A stretch of 64,000 bases of DNA from Deinococcus sp. KSM4-11 (lineage in GTDB: Bacteria; Deinococcota; Deinococci; Deinococcales; Deinococcaceae). The notes beneath the pieces were generated by a model that worked only from the letters and a program-made list of their open reading frames with translations, did no database searches and was not told the DNA's origin. Shown one piece after another: positions 38,103 to 53,430 of this stretch. Location of the stretch: the NCBI RefSeq assembly GCF_004801415.1, contig NZ_SSNX01000003.1, positions 428,987 through 492,986 of the forward strand, in the 5' to 3' direction. Within the stretch, counting starts at the first letter, position 1. Each line of letters begins with the position of its first letter. The translations under genes and the position numbers were made by a program.

Positions 38103-38654
38103 TCAGCTTCGGCGGCCGCCGAAGAAGTCCTTGCGTTTGAGTTTCACCATGCGGCCGTCCGGATGGTGCCAGACGATGCCCTCCATGTCCGGCCTGGCTT
38201 CCAGGTACGCACGCAGGCTGACGTAATCGCGTGGAACATCGGCCAACCGTTCCGCACCGTGAGGAACGAGCCGGTGGGCCTGAAGACCTTCGGGATTGCC
38301 CTGCACTTTCGGGCCGATCAGTTCGTACGTCCCATCCGGCAGCGCCGCACCGGCCCAGGCTTCACGGTGGTAGATGTCGTCTTGGCCGTCCCCGACGGGC
38401 ACCCAGCCGGGGTGATGCCCGGTGACCGGATCAGGTTCCTGCGCCGGTTCAAACCCGCCGGGAGGCGTGCGTCCTTTCTTCGCGTCGTAGCGTTTCCACA
38501 GCTCGCCGTTCCGGACAAGGCAACTGGTGCCGTCCCACTTGCGCGTGGCGACACCTTCACCGGCGGGCACCCATTCCGAGCCGGGCACGACCTCGTCTCG
38601 AACGAGGCGGTTCGTGTCGTAGTTGCGAACGTACAGGCTGAGAATCTTCCGCAT
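38103..38654 (-). CDS. Compact RNA ligase (DUF5565-like nucleotidyltransferase)
   Basis: A 183-residue protein with the motifs of ATP-dependent polynucleotide ligases. Motif I RKWDGTSC gives the AMP-accepting Lys39; WKRYDAKKG follows as in RNA ligases; GTYELIGPKVQGNPEG resembles motif III; MEGIVWHHP is motif IV; MVKLKRKDFF is motif V. There is no extra domain, so it is close to the minimal catalytic core. It would join RNA ends or repair nicks in RNA. ATG at 38654 follows AGGAGGAC. It is one gene upstream of the DinB gene on the same strand, 37 bases away. Confidence 0.85.
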   Translation of the reverse strand: MRKILSLYVRNYDTNRLVRDEVVPGSEWVPAGEGVATRKWDGTSCLVRNGELWKRYDAKKGRTPPGGFEPAQEPDPVTGHHPGWVPVGDGQDDIYHREAWAGAALPDGTYELIGPKVQGNPEGLQAHRLVPHGAERLADVPRDYVSLRAYLEARPDMEGIVWHHPDGRMVKLKRKDFFGGRRS

Positions 38655-38718
38655 ATGTCCTCCTGGCCGAGCCTAGCTGCGATGGATAGGAAGGACATCC
38701 GCCATGTGGACAGTGCAA

Positions 38719-38743
38719 AACCCCCGCCACACGGACGGGGGTT
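38719..38743 (-). terminator. Terminator downstream of the pyruvate dehydrogenase operon
   Basis: An eight-base stem (38719-38726 with 38736-38743) with a nine-base loop. Read on the minus strand it is followed by TTTT, and on the plus strand by CTTTT. It lies 15 bases after the E2 stop. Confidence 0.75.
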
Positions 38744-38757
38744 CTTTTCAATTCGCT

Positions 38758-40521
38758 TTACAGCGAGATCAGGAAGGGGTCTTCCAGGCTTTCGCAGATG
38801 AAGCGCACGAACCTTGCCGCGTCGGCCCCGTCGATCAGGCGGTGGTCGTAGGTCAGACTCAGGGGCAGCATGTTGCGCGGCTCGAATTCGCCCTTCTCCT
38901 TGTTCCACACCGGTTCCAGGCCGCCGCGCGACACGCCCAGGATGGCGACCTCGGGGCTGTTCACAATCGGCGTGAAGGCGTGCCCGCCGATGCCGCCGAG
39001 GTTGCTGATGGTGAAGGTGGCGCCCTGCATCTCGTCGGGCTTGAGCTTGCGGTCGCGGGCCTTGGCGGCCAGATCCGAGAGGTCGAGCACGAGTTCCGTG
39101 ATGCTCTTGCGGTCGGCGTCCTTGACCACCGGCACCAGCAGGCCCACGGGCGTATCCACGGCCACGCCGATGTTCACGTAGTCCTTGTAGACGACCTGCT
39201 GGGCGTTCAGGTCGAGGCTCGCGCCGAATTTGGGGAATTTGCGCAGGGCGTTCGCGACGACCTTCATCAGGATGTGCGTCATGGTCAGCTTGCCGCCGGC
39301 CTTCTCGACGCGCGCCCCGAAGCGCTTGCGCACCTCTTCCATCTGCGTCACGTCGGCCTTGTCGAAGTGCGTGACCATGGGAATGAGCGTGCTGGCGGTC
39401 ATGGAGCGCACGGTGGCCTTGCGGATGCCGCTCATGTCCTCGCGGGTGATGCTGCCCCACTTCTCGAAGTTCGGCAGGGGCACAGCGGCCACGGCTGGAG
39501 CGGCGGCCTGACCGGCAGCGGTGGGCGCGGCGCTGGTCGCGGGCACGGTCGGGGTGCCTCCGGTGCGGCGGACGTCTTCCTCGCTGATCCGCCCGGCAAT
39601 GCCGGTGCCGTGGACGGCGTGGATGTCCACCCCGATCTCGCGGGCCAGGCGGCGGATGCTGGGCGCGGCCGGAACGACGGTGCGGCCGTCGAAGGTCTGC
39701 GGGTTCTGCGTGCCCTGCGAGGTGGGGAACTGCGCTCTGGGCTGCTCGCCCCCGTTTGCGGCAGCGGCGGGTTGAGCGGGCGTGGGTTGTTGCGCCGGAG
39801 CCGAAACGGCGGGAGCGGCCGCCGGGGCCGGGGCGCTGCTGGCCCCTCCTGACGCGCCGAGCGTGGCAATGACCCCGCCGACCTTCACGGTGTCCCCGAC
39901 CTTCACGGCCACGCTCTGCACGGTGCCGCTGGCGTTCGACGGGACTTCCACGACCGCCTTGTCCGTCTCGATCTCGATGACGGGCTGGCCCTCGCTGACC
40001 GTGTCGCCTTCCTTGACGAGCACGGTCACGACGGTGCCCTGCTCGATGTTATCGCCCACGTCCGGCAGGGTGATCTGCGCGCCGCCACTCGCGGGAGCGC
40101 TCGCGGCCGAACCAGCGGGCGCGGGCGTTCCGGCCTGCTCCTTCTGGGCGGCCTGCTGCTGCTGCGCGACCTCGTTCGCCTGCCCGGCGTTGCTAGACGT
40201 GGCGCTGCTCTCCGCCTGCGCGGCCTCGTTCCCGCCACCCTGGCTGGGGGCGGCGGCAGGGACGCCTGCTGCGGGGCTGCTGGCGTCGGCGCCGAGCGTG
40301 GCAATGACGCCGCCGACCTTCACGGTATCGCCCACCTTCACGCTCACGGACTCGACGGTGCCGCCCGCCTCGGCCGGCACCTCCACGACCGCCTTGTCCG
40401 TCTCGATCTCGATGATCGGGTCGCCGGCCTTCACGGTGTCGCCCGGGTTCACGAGCACGGTCACGACCGTTCCCTGCTCGATGTTGTCGCCCACGTCGGG
40501 CAGTTTCAGTTCAGTGGCCAT
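38758..40521 (-). CDS. aceF: Dihydrolipoamide acetyltransferase, E2 of pyruvate dehydrogenase
   Basis: The 587-residue core of the pyruvate dehydrogenase complex, moving the acetyl group to CoA. Two nearly identical lipoyl domains carry the lipoylated Lys in ETDKAVVEV (Lys43 and Lys188), joined by Ala/Gln/Pro-rich linkers. A peripheral-subunit-binding domain is at about residues 286-320 ([19 protein letters not shown]). The catalytic domain covers about 355-587 and ends with [18 protein letters not shown], with the active-site His and Asp. Ribosome site AGGAGCC before the ATG at 40521. Second gene of the operon after aceE. Confidence 0.95.
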   Translation of the reverse strand: MATELKLPDVGDNIEQGTVVTVLVNPGDTVKAGDPIIEIETDKAVVEVPAEAGGTVESVSVKVGDTVKVGGVIATLGADASSPAAGVPAAAPSQGGGNEAAQAESSATSSNAGQANEVAQQQQAAQKEQAGTPAPAGSAASAPASGGAQITLPDVGDNIEQGTVVTVLVKEGDTVSEGQPVIEIETDKAVVEVPSNASGTVQSVAVKVGDTVKVGGVIATLGASGGASSAPAPAAAPAVSAPAQQPTPAQPAAAANGGEQPRAQFPTSQGTQNPQTFDGRTVVPAAPSIRRLAREIGVDIHAVHGTGIAGRISEEDVRRTGGTPTVPATSAAPTAAGQAAAPAVAAVPLPNFEKWGSITREDMSGIRKATVRSMTASTLIPMVTHFDKADVTQMEEVRKRFGARVEKAGGKLTMTHILMKVVANALRKFPKFGASLDLNAQQVVYKDYVNIGVAVDTPVGLLVPVVKDADRKSITELVLDLSDLAAKARDRKLKPDEMQGATFTISNLGGIGGHAFTPIVNSPEVAILGVSRGGLEPVWNKEKGEFEPRNMLPLSLTYDHRLIDGADAARFVRFICESLEDPFLISL

Positions 40522-40611
40522 GGGAGGCTCCTTTCAGGATGCAGAAGGCTAGAGGGGGGCGGCAAGGCGGGCGTGAGCACAGGCGGCTGGTCGGCCGCCC
40601 GCCCGGAGGGG

Positions 40612-43338
<2,727 letters not shown>

Positions 43339-43344
43339 GCGAGC

Positions 43345-43374
43345 AGTCTAGGCCCACGCATTGCCCACTTCCAA
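43345..43374 (-). promoter_or_regulatory. Promoter of the aceE-aceF operon
   Basis: On the minus strand, a -10 box TAGACT (43345-43350) and a -35-like TTGGAA (43369-43374) are separated by 18 bases. The start codon lies six bases after the -10 box. Confidence 0.55.
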
Positions 43375-43391
43375 CAGGGAATTCTTCGGTG

Positions 43392-43414
43392 ATTCACCAT
43401 GAGTGGTGGTGAAT
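43392..43414. promoter_or_regulatory. Palindromic operator candidate upstream of aceE
   Basis: ATTCACCA (43392-43399) and TGGTGAAT (43407-43414) form an eight-base inverted repeat with a seven-base spacer. It lies just upstream of the -35 box of aceE, where an activator would bind. Confidence 0.45.
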
Positions 43415-43615
43415 GCAGCAGGCGTTCAGGGCCTGACGGTCAACTCTTCCGTCACTTTTGGTACCAGCCTCACTGAGAAGGCAACCGGAAAGCGCGTGAC
43501 AACCGGGCTTGTTCTCGGCCGCTGTGTCCGAACCGAGGGCATCCGGTCATACTTCAACGGTTCGTGGCGGGCAGTCCAGCGGTATGGTGCCCACCCCAGC
43601 CGGTAAGCTCGTCCT

Positions 43616-44179
43616 GTGCCTGTTCTCTCGACACGGCGTCTGGTTCTGCTGCCCCTGTCCCGTGACATGATCCGGCGGCGGCTCGAAACCGACACGTTCA
43701 CGCTGAACGCGGTGACTCCCCAAGGGCCACTGACCATACAGTTCAGTCCAGAGTGGCCGGGGGTTCGACTGGGCCTGTTTCCGCACCTGCTCCGCCAGAT
43801 GAAGGCACAGGGGCTGGCAGCCGATCCTGGGGACTTCTGTGTGGTGCTGCGGGAGACCGGAGACGTCGTGGGACAGATCGGGGCAAAAGCCCCGCCCGAC
43901 GCGGCTGGAGCACAGGAAATCGGTTATGGGTTCAATCCATCGTGCTGGGGGAAGGGCTACGCCACCGAAGCCGTGGGCGCCCTGGTGGCGCACCTTCTGA
44001 CGCAGCCACACGTCCGGAGCGTCACGGCCCAGACCGCCCTGACCAATCGCCCCAGCGAGCGTGTCCTAGAAAAACTGGGGTTCACGCGCATCGGCTCAAG
44101 CCGGGACGCCCGACATGGTGAATTGACCGTGTGGCAGCAGACGTCTGAACCCAGCCCATCGCCTTCAGAATGGCCGTGA
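43616..44179 (+). CDS. GNAT family N-acetyltransferase (RimJ/RimL type)
   Basis: A 187-residue acetyltransferase. LSTRRLVLLPLSRDMI is the usual RimJ/RimL opening, and IGYGFNPSCWGKGYATEAVGALV holds the acetyl-CoA binding loop. NRPSERVLEKLGF is the conserved C-terminal motif. The substrate is unknown. It starts with GTG at 43616; TAAGCT at 43604-43609 lies six bases before it, supporting a leaderless mRNA and this start. Confidence 0.9.
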   Translation: MPVLSTRRLVLLPLSRDMIRRRLETDTFTLNAVTPQGPLTIQFSPEWPGVRLGLFPHLLRQMKAQGLAADPGDFCVVLRETGDVVGQIGAKAPPDAAGAQEIGYGFNPSCWGKGYATEAVGALVAHLLTQPHVRSVTAQTALTNRPSERVLEKLGFTRIGSSRDARHGELTVWQQTSEPSPSPSEWP

Positions 44180-44246
44180 GCACGGCGTAAGCCGACGATC
44201 ACAGGACAGCGGGAACACGGTCACCCTCCGGGCCCTTCCACCGCCC

Positions 44247-45134
44247 TCATGCCACCACATCCCGCTCCGGCCATGCGACGAGCACCACTCCGGCCACGAT
44301 CACTGCCAGCGCGGCCCACCCGAGCGGCCCGACCGTCTCGCCGCCAACCACAACGCCCAGCAGGATCGCCACGACCGGGTTCACGTACGCGTAACTGGTC
44401 GCCAGCGCCGGACGCGCGTGCGACACGAGGTAGGTGTACGCCGAGTACGCCAGCACCCCGCCGAAGACGACCAGATAGGCGAGCGCCCACACGCTGCCGG
44501 GCGTGGGCGTGCTCCAGCGCTCGCGGAACACCACGCTCAGGACGGTCAGCACCACTCCCCCGGTCAGCATCTGTGCGGCGCTGTTCATCAGGCCGGTGGG
44601 CAGCGGCAGGTGGCGTGACCACTGGCTGCCGAAGGTCCAGCACAGCGGCGCGAGCAGGAGCAGCACGGCCGCCGTGGGCGTGGCCCGCAGTTCCCCGAGG
44701 TTCAGCAGCACGATCCCCACGAGGCCCACGCCAATGCCCAGCCACTCGCGCCGGCCGGTCTTCTCGCCCCACAGCGAGGCGAAGACGGCGGCGAACAGCG
44801 GGGACACCGCGATCATCAGGGCCGCGATGCTGGAACTCGCATCACGCTCGGCCAGGGTCACGAAGCCGGTGCCGCCGCCCAGCAGCAGCGTGCCGATCAC
44901 GGCGCTCCAGCCCCACTCCCGCCGGGTCGGGGCGGCCATCCCGCGCAGCCGCAGCACGCCGTACAGCAGCGCGCCCGCCAGCAGGAAGCGCAGGCCCAGC
45001 ATGCCCAGCGGCGGCAGCGATCCGATGGCGACCTTGATGGCGAAGTACGTGCTGCCCCACACCAGATACACCACGCCCAGCGCGATCAGAACGGCGGTGC
45101 TCACGGCAGGGAGGGCGGCAGTGCGGGCAGACAT
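44247..45134 (-). CDS. EamA family (drug/metabolite) exporter
   Basis: A 295-residue inner-membrane transporter with ten predicted helices in two EamA repeats. [13 protein letters not shown] in the first helix is the family signature. Such proteins export amino acids or other metabolites. The divergent LysR gene starts 49 bases away and is the likely regulator. ATG at 45134 has TAGGAT (45142-45147 on this strand) seven bases upstream; ATG at 45143 would lie inside that promoter. Confidence 0.9.
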   Translation of the reverse strand: MSARTAALPAVSTAVLIALGVVYLVWGSTYFAIKVAIGSLPPLGMLGLRFLLAGALLYGVLRLRGMAAPTRREWGWSAVIGTLLLGGGTGFVTLAERDASSSIAALMIAVSPLFAAVFASLWGEKTGRREWLGIGVGLVGIVLLNLGELRATPTAAVLLLLAPLCWTFGSQWSRHLPLPTGLMNSAAQMLTGGVVLTVLSVVFRERWSTPTPGSVWALAYLVVFGGVLAYSAYTYLVSHARPALATSYAYVNPVVAILLGVVVGGETVGPLGWAALAVIVAGVVLVAWPERDVVA

Positions 45135-45141
45135 GACGGCC

Positions 45142-45173
45142 ATCCTACGCGCGCCGCCCGGCGCTGCTACCGT
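45142..45173. promoter_or_regulatory. Divergent promoter and palindrome between EamA and LysR genes
   Basis: The 49-base gap holds TAGGAT (minus strand, 45142-45147) for the exporter, TACCGT (45168-45173) for the regulator, and between them a perfect six-base inverted repeat with a two-base centre, GCGCCGCCCGGCGC at 45151-45164. A regulator bound there would cover both promoters. Confidence 0.5.
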
Positions 45174-45183
45174 GGACGCACGC

Positions 45184-46084
45184 ATGATCGAACTCAGGCA
45201 CCTGCGTCACTTCGTCGCCCTGGCCGAGGAGGAACACTTCGGCCGGGCGGCGGAGCGCGTGTTCGTGGTGCAGCAGGCCCTCTCGAACTCCATTCGCAAT
45301 CTGGAAGACGAGGTCGGTGTGCCGCTGGTGCTGCGGACTACCCGGCGCGTGCAGCTCACGCCCGCCGGACAGGAGTTCCTGATCGGCGCGCGCGAGACGC
45401 TGGCGCTGGCGGCACAGACGGTTGAGCGTGCCCGCCGCGCCGCGCGGGGCGAGGTGGGCCGCCTGACCATCGGCTTCGTGAGCGGGCTGGCCTTCGGCGG
45501 CCTGCCGGAGATCGTGCGGAGATTCAGGGAGCTGTACCCGAACGTCAGCGTGGATCTGCGGGAACTGACGGCGCAGGAGCAGGAGGCCGCGCTGCGCGGC
45601 GGACAGATCGACGTGGGCCTGATGCTGCTGCCGGTGCGGGATCCGAGCCTGGATTCCCGCGCGCTGTGGCGGCAGCCGCTGGTGGCCGCGCTGCCCGCCG
45701 AGCACGCCTTGGCCCGCCGGCGCAGGCTGAAGATCAGCGACCTGCAGGGTGAATCCTTCGTGTTCTTCCCCCGCCAGATCCGCGCCACGTACTTCGATCA
45801 GGTCATGCGCTGGTGCGCCGGGGCGGGCTTCACGCCACACGTCGTGCAGGAGGCCATCGAGGTGCCTACCCTGCTGTCGCTGGTCGCGGCCGGAATCGGG
45901 GTGTTCCTGCCCATCGAGTTCTTCTCGCGCCTGTCGCTGCCCGGCGTGGTGTACCGGCCCATCGACGACGCCCCCATCGTGGAGATCGTCGCCGTGTGGA
46001 GCCGCAGCGAGGGCCGCAGTCCCGTCGTGCGGGCCTTCCTGAGCGTGGCGGCGGACGTGCTGGGCAGTGCGGGCGGGCAGCCGC

Positions 46085-46092
<8 letters not shown>
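45184..46092 (+). CDS. LysR family transcriptional regulator
   Basis: A 302-residue regulator. [26 protein letters not shown] starts the winged helix-turn-helix (written in two parts here: residues 1-26), followed by the linker helix and the effector domain (about 90-295). It is divergent from the EamA exporter gene and probably controls it and itself. The effector is unknown. The ATG at 45184 is the natural LysR start; the open frame upstream overlaps the exporter gene. Its last eight bases overlap the converging MFS gene. Confidence 0.93.
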
Positions 46093-47320
<1,228 letters not shown>

Positions 47321-47380
47321 AGGGAGGAGTGTAGGGCGGGGAGGTCAAGGTTCCCTTCAGCCATTACGCCTACCGTTCCC

Positions 47381-47400
47381 TTACGTTCGGGGCGTAAAAT
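47381..47400 (+). promoter_or_regulatory. RDRM-type palindrome overlapping the uvrB -10 box
   Basis: TTACGTTCGGGGCGTAA (47381-47397) is a 17-base element with arms TTACG/CGTAA. It fits the radiation/desiccation response motif (of the form TTATGTTATTAACATAA) bound by the repressor DdrO in Deinococcus. Its right arm overlaps the -10 box TAAAAT (47395-47400), so a bound repressor would block RNA polymerase. uvrB starts 52 bases further on. Confidence 0.75.
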
Positions 47401-47451
47401 GGGGAGATTCGTTCGGCATCCGCTGCCGCACTCCCCACTCCCGGAGGTTCC

Positions 47452-49467
<2,016 letters not shown>

Positions 49468-49558
49468 GGATCACTGCGGCCATCGGTGTGGGGCATCCCC
49501 GCCATAGGCCAGCCGGCGGATGCCGGGGACGGGCTGGGGGGGCACACACTGGGCCGCA

Positions 49559-50128
49559 GTGTCCACCGTGCGCCCCTTCACCGCGTCCGATGCGCCCGCG
49601 GTCGCGGCGGTACAGGTCGGCAATTACCACTACGACTACGCGCCGCTGTTCCCGCCGGGCTCCTGGGATGGCGTGAGCGTCGAGGAGCAGACAGCAGACT
49701 GGCTGCTGTGGCCCAGGGATCACCCGGACGACGTGCTGCTGGTCGCGGAGGACGCCGGAGAGGTCGTGGGCTACGTGCTGGCCCGTGTTCACCCGTACCA
49801 CGGGGCCGAGGCCGAGGTGATGGCGCTGCACGTGCGTCCGCAGGCGCGGGGGTGCGGGCATGGCCGGGCGCTGCTGTCTGCCGCCGTGAGCGTGCTGGGG
49901 GCCGCCGGGGCGGGCAGCGTCGGCCTCTCGACGCTGGAGGGCAATCCGATCCGCGCGTGGTACGCAGCGCTCGGTGGGGAGCAGGTGGCAGTGCAGGAGA
50001 ACGACCTGGATGGCTGGCCGGTGCGCGAGGTGGTGTACGTGTGGCCGGACGTCGAAGCGCTGCGACAGGCCTTGGCCGGAGCGGAGTTCAGCGCCCGTTC
50101 GGGAACCATTCAGCCGGACTGTCCATAA
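49559..50128 (+). CDS. GNAT family N-acetyltransferase
   Basis: A 189-residue acetyltransferase. [16 protein letters not shown] is a standard GNAT opening; [20 protein letters not shown] holds the acetyl-CoA loop; [18 protein letters not shown] is the C-terminal motif. The substrate is unknown. The GTG at 49559 is preferred because the domain begins right after it; an ATG at 49520 would add 13 residues that do not look like protein. Confidence 0.85.
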   Translation: MSTVRPFTASDAPAVAAVQVGNYHYDYAPLFPPGSWDGVSVEEQTADWLLWPRDHPDDVLLVAEDAGEVVGYVLARVHPYHGAEAEVMALHVRPQARGCGHGRALLSAAVSVLGAAGAGSVGLSTLEGNPIRAWYAALGGEQVAVQENDLDGWPVREVVYVWPDVEALRQALAGAEFSARSGTIQPDCP

Positions 50129-50152
50129 TGGAGCGTGGATAAGGAGAACCGA

Positions 50153-51535
50153 ATGCTCGATGCCAAGGTCCAGCCCCACCGTGAGTTCCTGCTCGCCCAG
50201 ACGGCGGGACAGAAACTCTTCCTGACCCTGACCGTCACACCCACCGCGCAGGCCCGACAGGCGCGGCCTGACCTGAGCGTGGTGTTCGTGGTGGATACCA
50301 GCGGCTCCATGCGGGAGGTCGTGACCGAGCCGACCGGCACGACCGGCAAGACGACCACCGTGGACGGCAAGAAGTACGAGATCGTCAAGGGAGCGCGGAA
50401 CAAGCTCGAACTGCTTACTGAAGCCCTGACCGGGATCATCAATTCCGACCTGCTGCACCCGGCAGACCGGATCGCGCTGGTGAAGTTCGACGACATGGCC
50501 GACGTGCTGGTGCCGTTCACACCCGCGACGGACCGCACGCGCCTGCTGGCTGGGGTGGAGCGGCTCGACTGGTACTCGGGCGGCACGAACATGGGCCTGG
50601 GCATGCAGGCAGGCGCGAAACTGCTGGGCCAGGAGACCGGCAGCCGCCGCATGGTGCTCCTGACCGACGGGCAGGCCTTCGACGCGCCGGTGGTCGAGGA
50701 GCAGGCGGGCGTGCTGGCCGGTCTGCAGATTCCCGTGACGACTGTGGGCGTGGGCGACGAGGTGAACACGGACCTGCTGACCATGATCACGGACCGCACG
50801 CAGGGGCAGCCCATCGACGTCGTCCCCGACACCGACAACCCGCAGCCGCCCGCCGTGCGCGCCACGGAACTGCCGCAGGCGCTGCTGGGCGACCTGAAGC
50901 AGGCCGCGAACGAGGTCGTGACGAACGTGGCCCTGAGCGTGCGGACCGTGAAGGACGTGGTGCTGGAACGCGTGACCCGCGTGCAGCCCACGCAGACCGA
51001 GGTGGCGCGGGTGGACGGCCCGCTACAACTCGGGAATGTCGAGGCCGGGATCGGCGCGACCTACGTGCTGGAGTTCACGCTGCCCGCCCGCCCCGCCGCG
51101 CGCATGCGCCTGGCGCAGCTGGGCCTGACGTACCAGGTGCCCGGCGCGAACTACCGGGGCGAGGTACCCCCGCTGGACGTGGTCGTGGAGTTCACGGGCG
51201 ACGAGTCCATGGCCGCCCGCGTCGATCCGGGGATCATGCAGTGGGTGCAGCAGCGCAACATCGAGGGACTGGTAGCCCAGGCGACCCGTGAGGCCCGCAA
51301 CGACCCCGCGCAGGCCGCGAAGACCCTGGAACTGGCGCGCAGCATGACCCAGCGTCTCGGGAACGGCGCGATGACGCAGGTGCTCGACAAGGCCATCGGG
51401 GAGCTGGGCAGCAGCAAGACCATTGCGCTGGGGACCGCCAAGACCATGCGCCTGGGCGCGAAGACCCAGACGCTCAAGGCCTCGGACGGAACCCTCCCGT
51501 CGGACGAGGACATCCGGCGGATGACCGGCGCTTGA
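50153..51535 (+). CDS. VWA domain protein of the phospho-signalling cassette
   Basis: A 460-residue cytoplasmic protein with a von Willebrand A domain (about residues 40-245). VVFVVDTSGSM (43-53) is the metal-ion MIDAS motif DxSxS; the downstream Thr and Asp positions are in SGGTNMGLG and LLTDGQAFD. A beta-rich domain (about 250-360) and helical C-terminal part follow, ending in repeated KTIALGTAKTMRLGAKTQTL, which offers several Thr phosphorylation candidates. ATG at 50153 with AAGGAG six bases ahead. First of four genes with kinase, FHA and phosphatase. Confidence 0.9.
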   Translation: MLDAKVQPHREFLLAQTAGQKLFLTLTVTPTAQARQARPDLSVVFVVDTSGSMREVVTEPTGTTGKTTTVDGKKYEIVKGARNKLELLTEALTGIINSDLLHPADRIALVKFDDMADVLVPFTPATDRTRLLAGVERLDWYSGGTNMGLGMQAGAKLLGQETGSRRMVLLTDGQAFDAPVVEEQAGVLAGLQIPVTTVGVGDEVNTDLLTMITDRTQGQPIDVVPDTDNPQPPAVRATELPQALLGDLKQAANEVVTNVALSVRTVKDVVLERVTRVQPTQTEVARVDGPLQLGNVEAGIGATYVLEFTLPARPAARMRLAQLGLTYQVPGANYRGEVPPLDVVVEFTGDESMAARVDPGIMQWVQQRNIEGLVAQATREARNDPAQAAKTLELARSMTQRLGNGAMTQVLDKAIGELGSSKTIALGTAKTMRLGAKTQTLKASDGTLPSDEDIRRMTGA

Positions 51536-51658
51536 CGTGGAGTGGCGGTGAGGCGAAGACGAGGAACGACGGGAAGGCTGGGCCATGACCACCGAAATTC
51601 AGGTGATGGACGTCCATCCAGTTCTGTTCCGGATGGCCGGGAACCCTGTGACTTCGGT

Positions 51659-51673
51659 ATGAGCCGCGCGTGA
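51659..51673 (+). promoter_or_regulatory. Four-codon mini-ORF overlapping the kinase start
   Basis: ATG at 51659 opens the frame MSRA, and its TGA (51671-51673) overlaps the GTG start of the kinase gene (51670). No clear ribosome site is seen for the kinase GTG, so coupling to this mini-ORF is possible. Confidence 0.3.
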
Positions 51674-53274
51674 CGAGCACGACCTGCCCGGTGTGCGGCT
51701 CGCCCGTCGGCGTGGCGGATACCGTCTGCCGCACCTGCGGGGCGCCGCTCACACCCGGCGCCGCCTCGGCCGCTGCGAAAGCGGTCACGGCGGCCCTGGC
51801 CCTGCCGGCCGGCTGCACGCTGGGCGGCGGACAGTACGTGCTGAGCCGCGTGCTGGGCCGGGGCGGCTTCGGGATCACCTACGACGCGCAGGATGTGCGG
51901 CTGGGCCTGCGCGTGGCGATCAAGGAACTGTTCGTGGACGGCTCGCAGCGGCGCGTGGCGACCGTCATTCCGCCCGGCAACCTGAGCACCGCCGAATTCC
52001 AGGAAACCAAACGCCGCTTCCTGGACGAGGCGAAGGTGCTCGCGCGCTTCAACGACCCCGGCATCGTGCGCGTGCTGAACTACTTCGAGGAGAACGGCAC
52101 CGCGTACCTCGTGATGGAGTTCCTGGAGGGCATGACGCTGGGCAGCGCCATCGAGAAGAACGGCCCGCTCCCCCCGACCGTGGCGCTGGAGGTCGCGCGC
52201 TCGGTGGCGCGGACCCTGGAACTCGTGCACGGCGCGGGGCTGCTGCACCGGGACATCAAGCCGGACAACATCTTCATGCACAAGACCGGGCGGATCGTGC
52301 TGATCGACTTCGGCTCCGTGCGCACCTTCGCGCCGGGGCAGACGGTGAGCCACACGCGGCTGGTCACGCCCGGCTACGCGCCGCTGGAGCAGTACGGCAA
52401 CAGCGCCAGGTACGGCCCGTACACGGACATCTACTCGCTGGGCGCGACCCTGCACCACGCCCTGACCGGTCAGATGCCGCCCCCCGCGACCGACCTGATG
52501 CTGGGTACACCGCTGCCGCCCCTGCCGCCGGGCACGCCCGCCCCGCTCCGGCGCGCCGTGGAAAAATCCATGGCCCTGCGCGTGGAAGACCGCCCGCAGA
52601 CGGCCCGCGCGCTGGAGGAACTGCTGGTCGGCCCCGGTCAGGCGACGGCCGCCCCGTTGCCCATCCCCCGGCCATCCCCTCCGGTGCAGAGTGCTCCAGT
52701 TCCGCCGGCGCCCGCTCCGCGCCCTCAGCCGCAGCCCGCGCCGGTTCCGCGTCCGCAACCGACCCCAGCTCCTGCACCCAGGCCCACGCCGCCCCCGGCC
52801 CCAAGACCTCAACCGCAGCCTGCCCCTCCGCCTGTACCTGTCAAGCCGCCCACCCCAGTGGTCACGCCGGTCCCGGCCACGCCGAACCCCGTTCCCCTCC
52901 CGCAGCCCGTCCCGGCCCCACCGAATCTGTCCCTGCCGCCGCGCCGCAATCCGCTGCCGCGCACGCTCCTCGTGGCGCTGTGTATCGGCCTAGGCGGCGT
53001 GACCGGGCTGGCACAGCTGCCGGCGCTGCTGCCGGCCATAGGACAACTCGGCACCGTGGGCCTGCTGGTCGCGGCGGCCCTCGGCGCGGCGGTGGGCTTT
53101 GTGGCCGGACAGCTGGCGTGGCTGGCGCTGCCCGTCGCGTTGCCGCTGGGTACGGCTGCGCTGGCGGTGCTGTACGCGAACGGCGCGGCCCTGCACTGGC
53201 CGACCGTCGCGGCGCTGGGCGTCATGGCGGCCACCATCTCGATCTTCATTCTGCGGCTGATCCGCCGTATCTGA
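51670..53274 (+). CDS. Zinc-ribbon Ser/Thr protein kinase with membrane tail
   Basis: A 534-residue Hanks-type kinase. Residues 6-23 are a zinc ribbon (Cys6, 9, 20, 23). The kinase domain covers about 52-325: Gly loop LGRGGFGITY, Lys85 in VAIKEL, HRDIKPDN with Asp195, DFGSV at 213-217, and APLEQYG before the C-lobe. All catalytic residues are present. A Pro-rich linker (about 330-430) leads to four hydrophobic helices (about 440-534) that would anchor it in the membrane. GTG start at 51670. Lies between the VWA and FHA genes. Confidence 0.93.
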   Translation: MTSTTCPVCGSPVGVADTVCRTCGAPLTPGAASAAAKAVTAALALPAGCTLGGGQYVLSRVLGRGGFGITYDAQDVRLGLRVAIKELFVDGSQRRVATVIPPGNLSTAEFQETKRRFLDEAKVLARFNDPGIVRVLNYFEENGTAYLVMEFLEGMTLGSAIEKNGPLPPTVALEVARSVARTLELVHGAGLLHRDIKPDNIFMHKTGRIVLIDFGSVRTFAPGQTVSHTRLVTPGYAPLEQYGNSARYGPYTDIYSLGATLHHALTGQMPPPATDLMLGTPLPPLPPGTPAPLRRAVEKSMALRVEDRPQTARALEELLVGPGQATAAPLPIPRPSPPVQSAPVPPAPAPRPQPQPAPVPRPQPTPAPAPRPTPPPAPRPQPQPAPPPVPVKPPTPVVTPVPATPNPVPLPQPVPAPPNLSLPPRRNPLPRTLLVALCIGLGGVTGLAQLPALLPAIGQLGTVGLLVAAALGAAVGFVAGQLAWLALPVALPLGTAALAVLYANGAALHWPTVAALGVMAATISIFILRLIRRI

Positions 53275-53430
53275 GAATGGTGCCGCTCCCCGTCCGAGGG
53301 TTCAGGATGCCTCTGCGCCGCACCACCTCGTTCCTGCTTCCCGCTCCGCCCGGTTGATCGCCGAGGTCAACGCAAGAGATTGAACGTCGGCCCACACGTC
53401 CCCTCGCCCCTACCCCTGGAGGAACACACC

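Noticed and set aside
43403..43606. 67-codon frame upstream of the GNAT gene
   Set aside because: No ribosome site, no motif; it overlaps the aceE upstream palindrome and a GNAT promoter.
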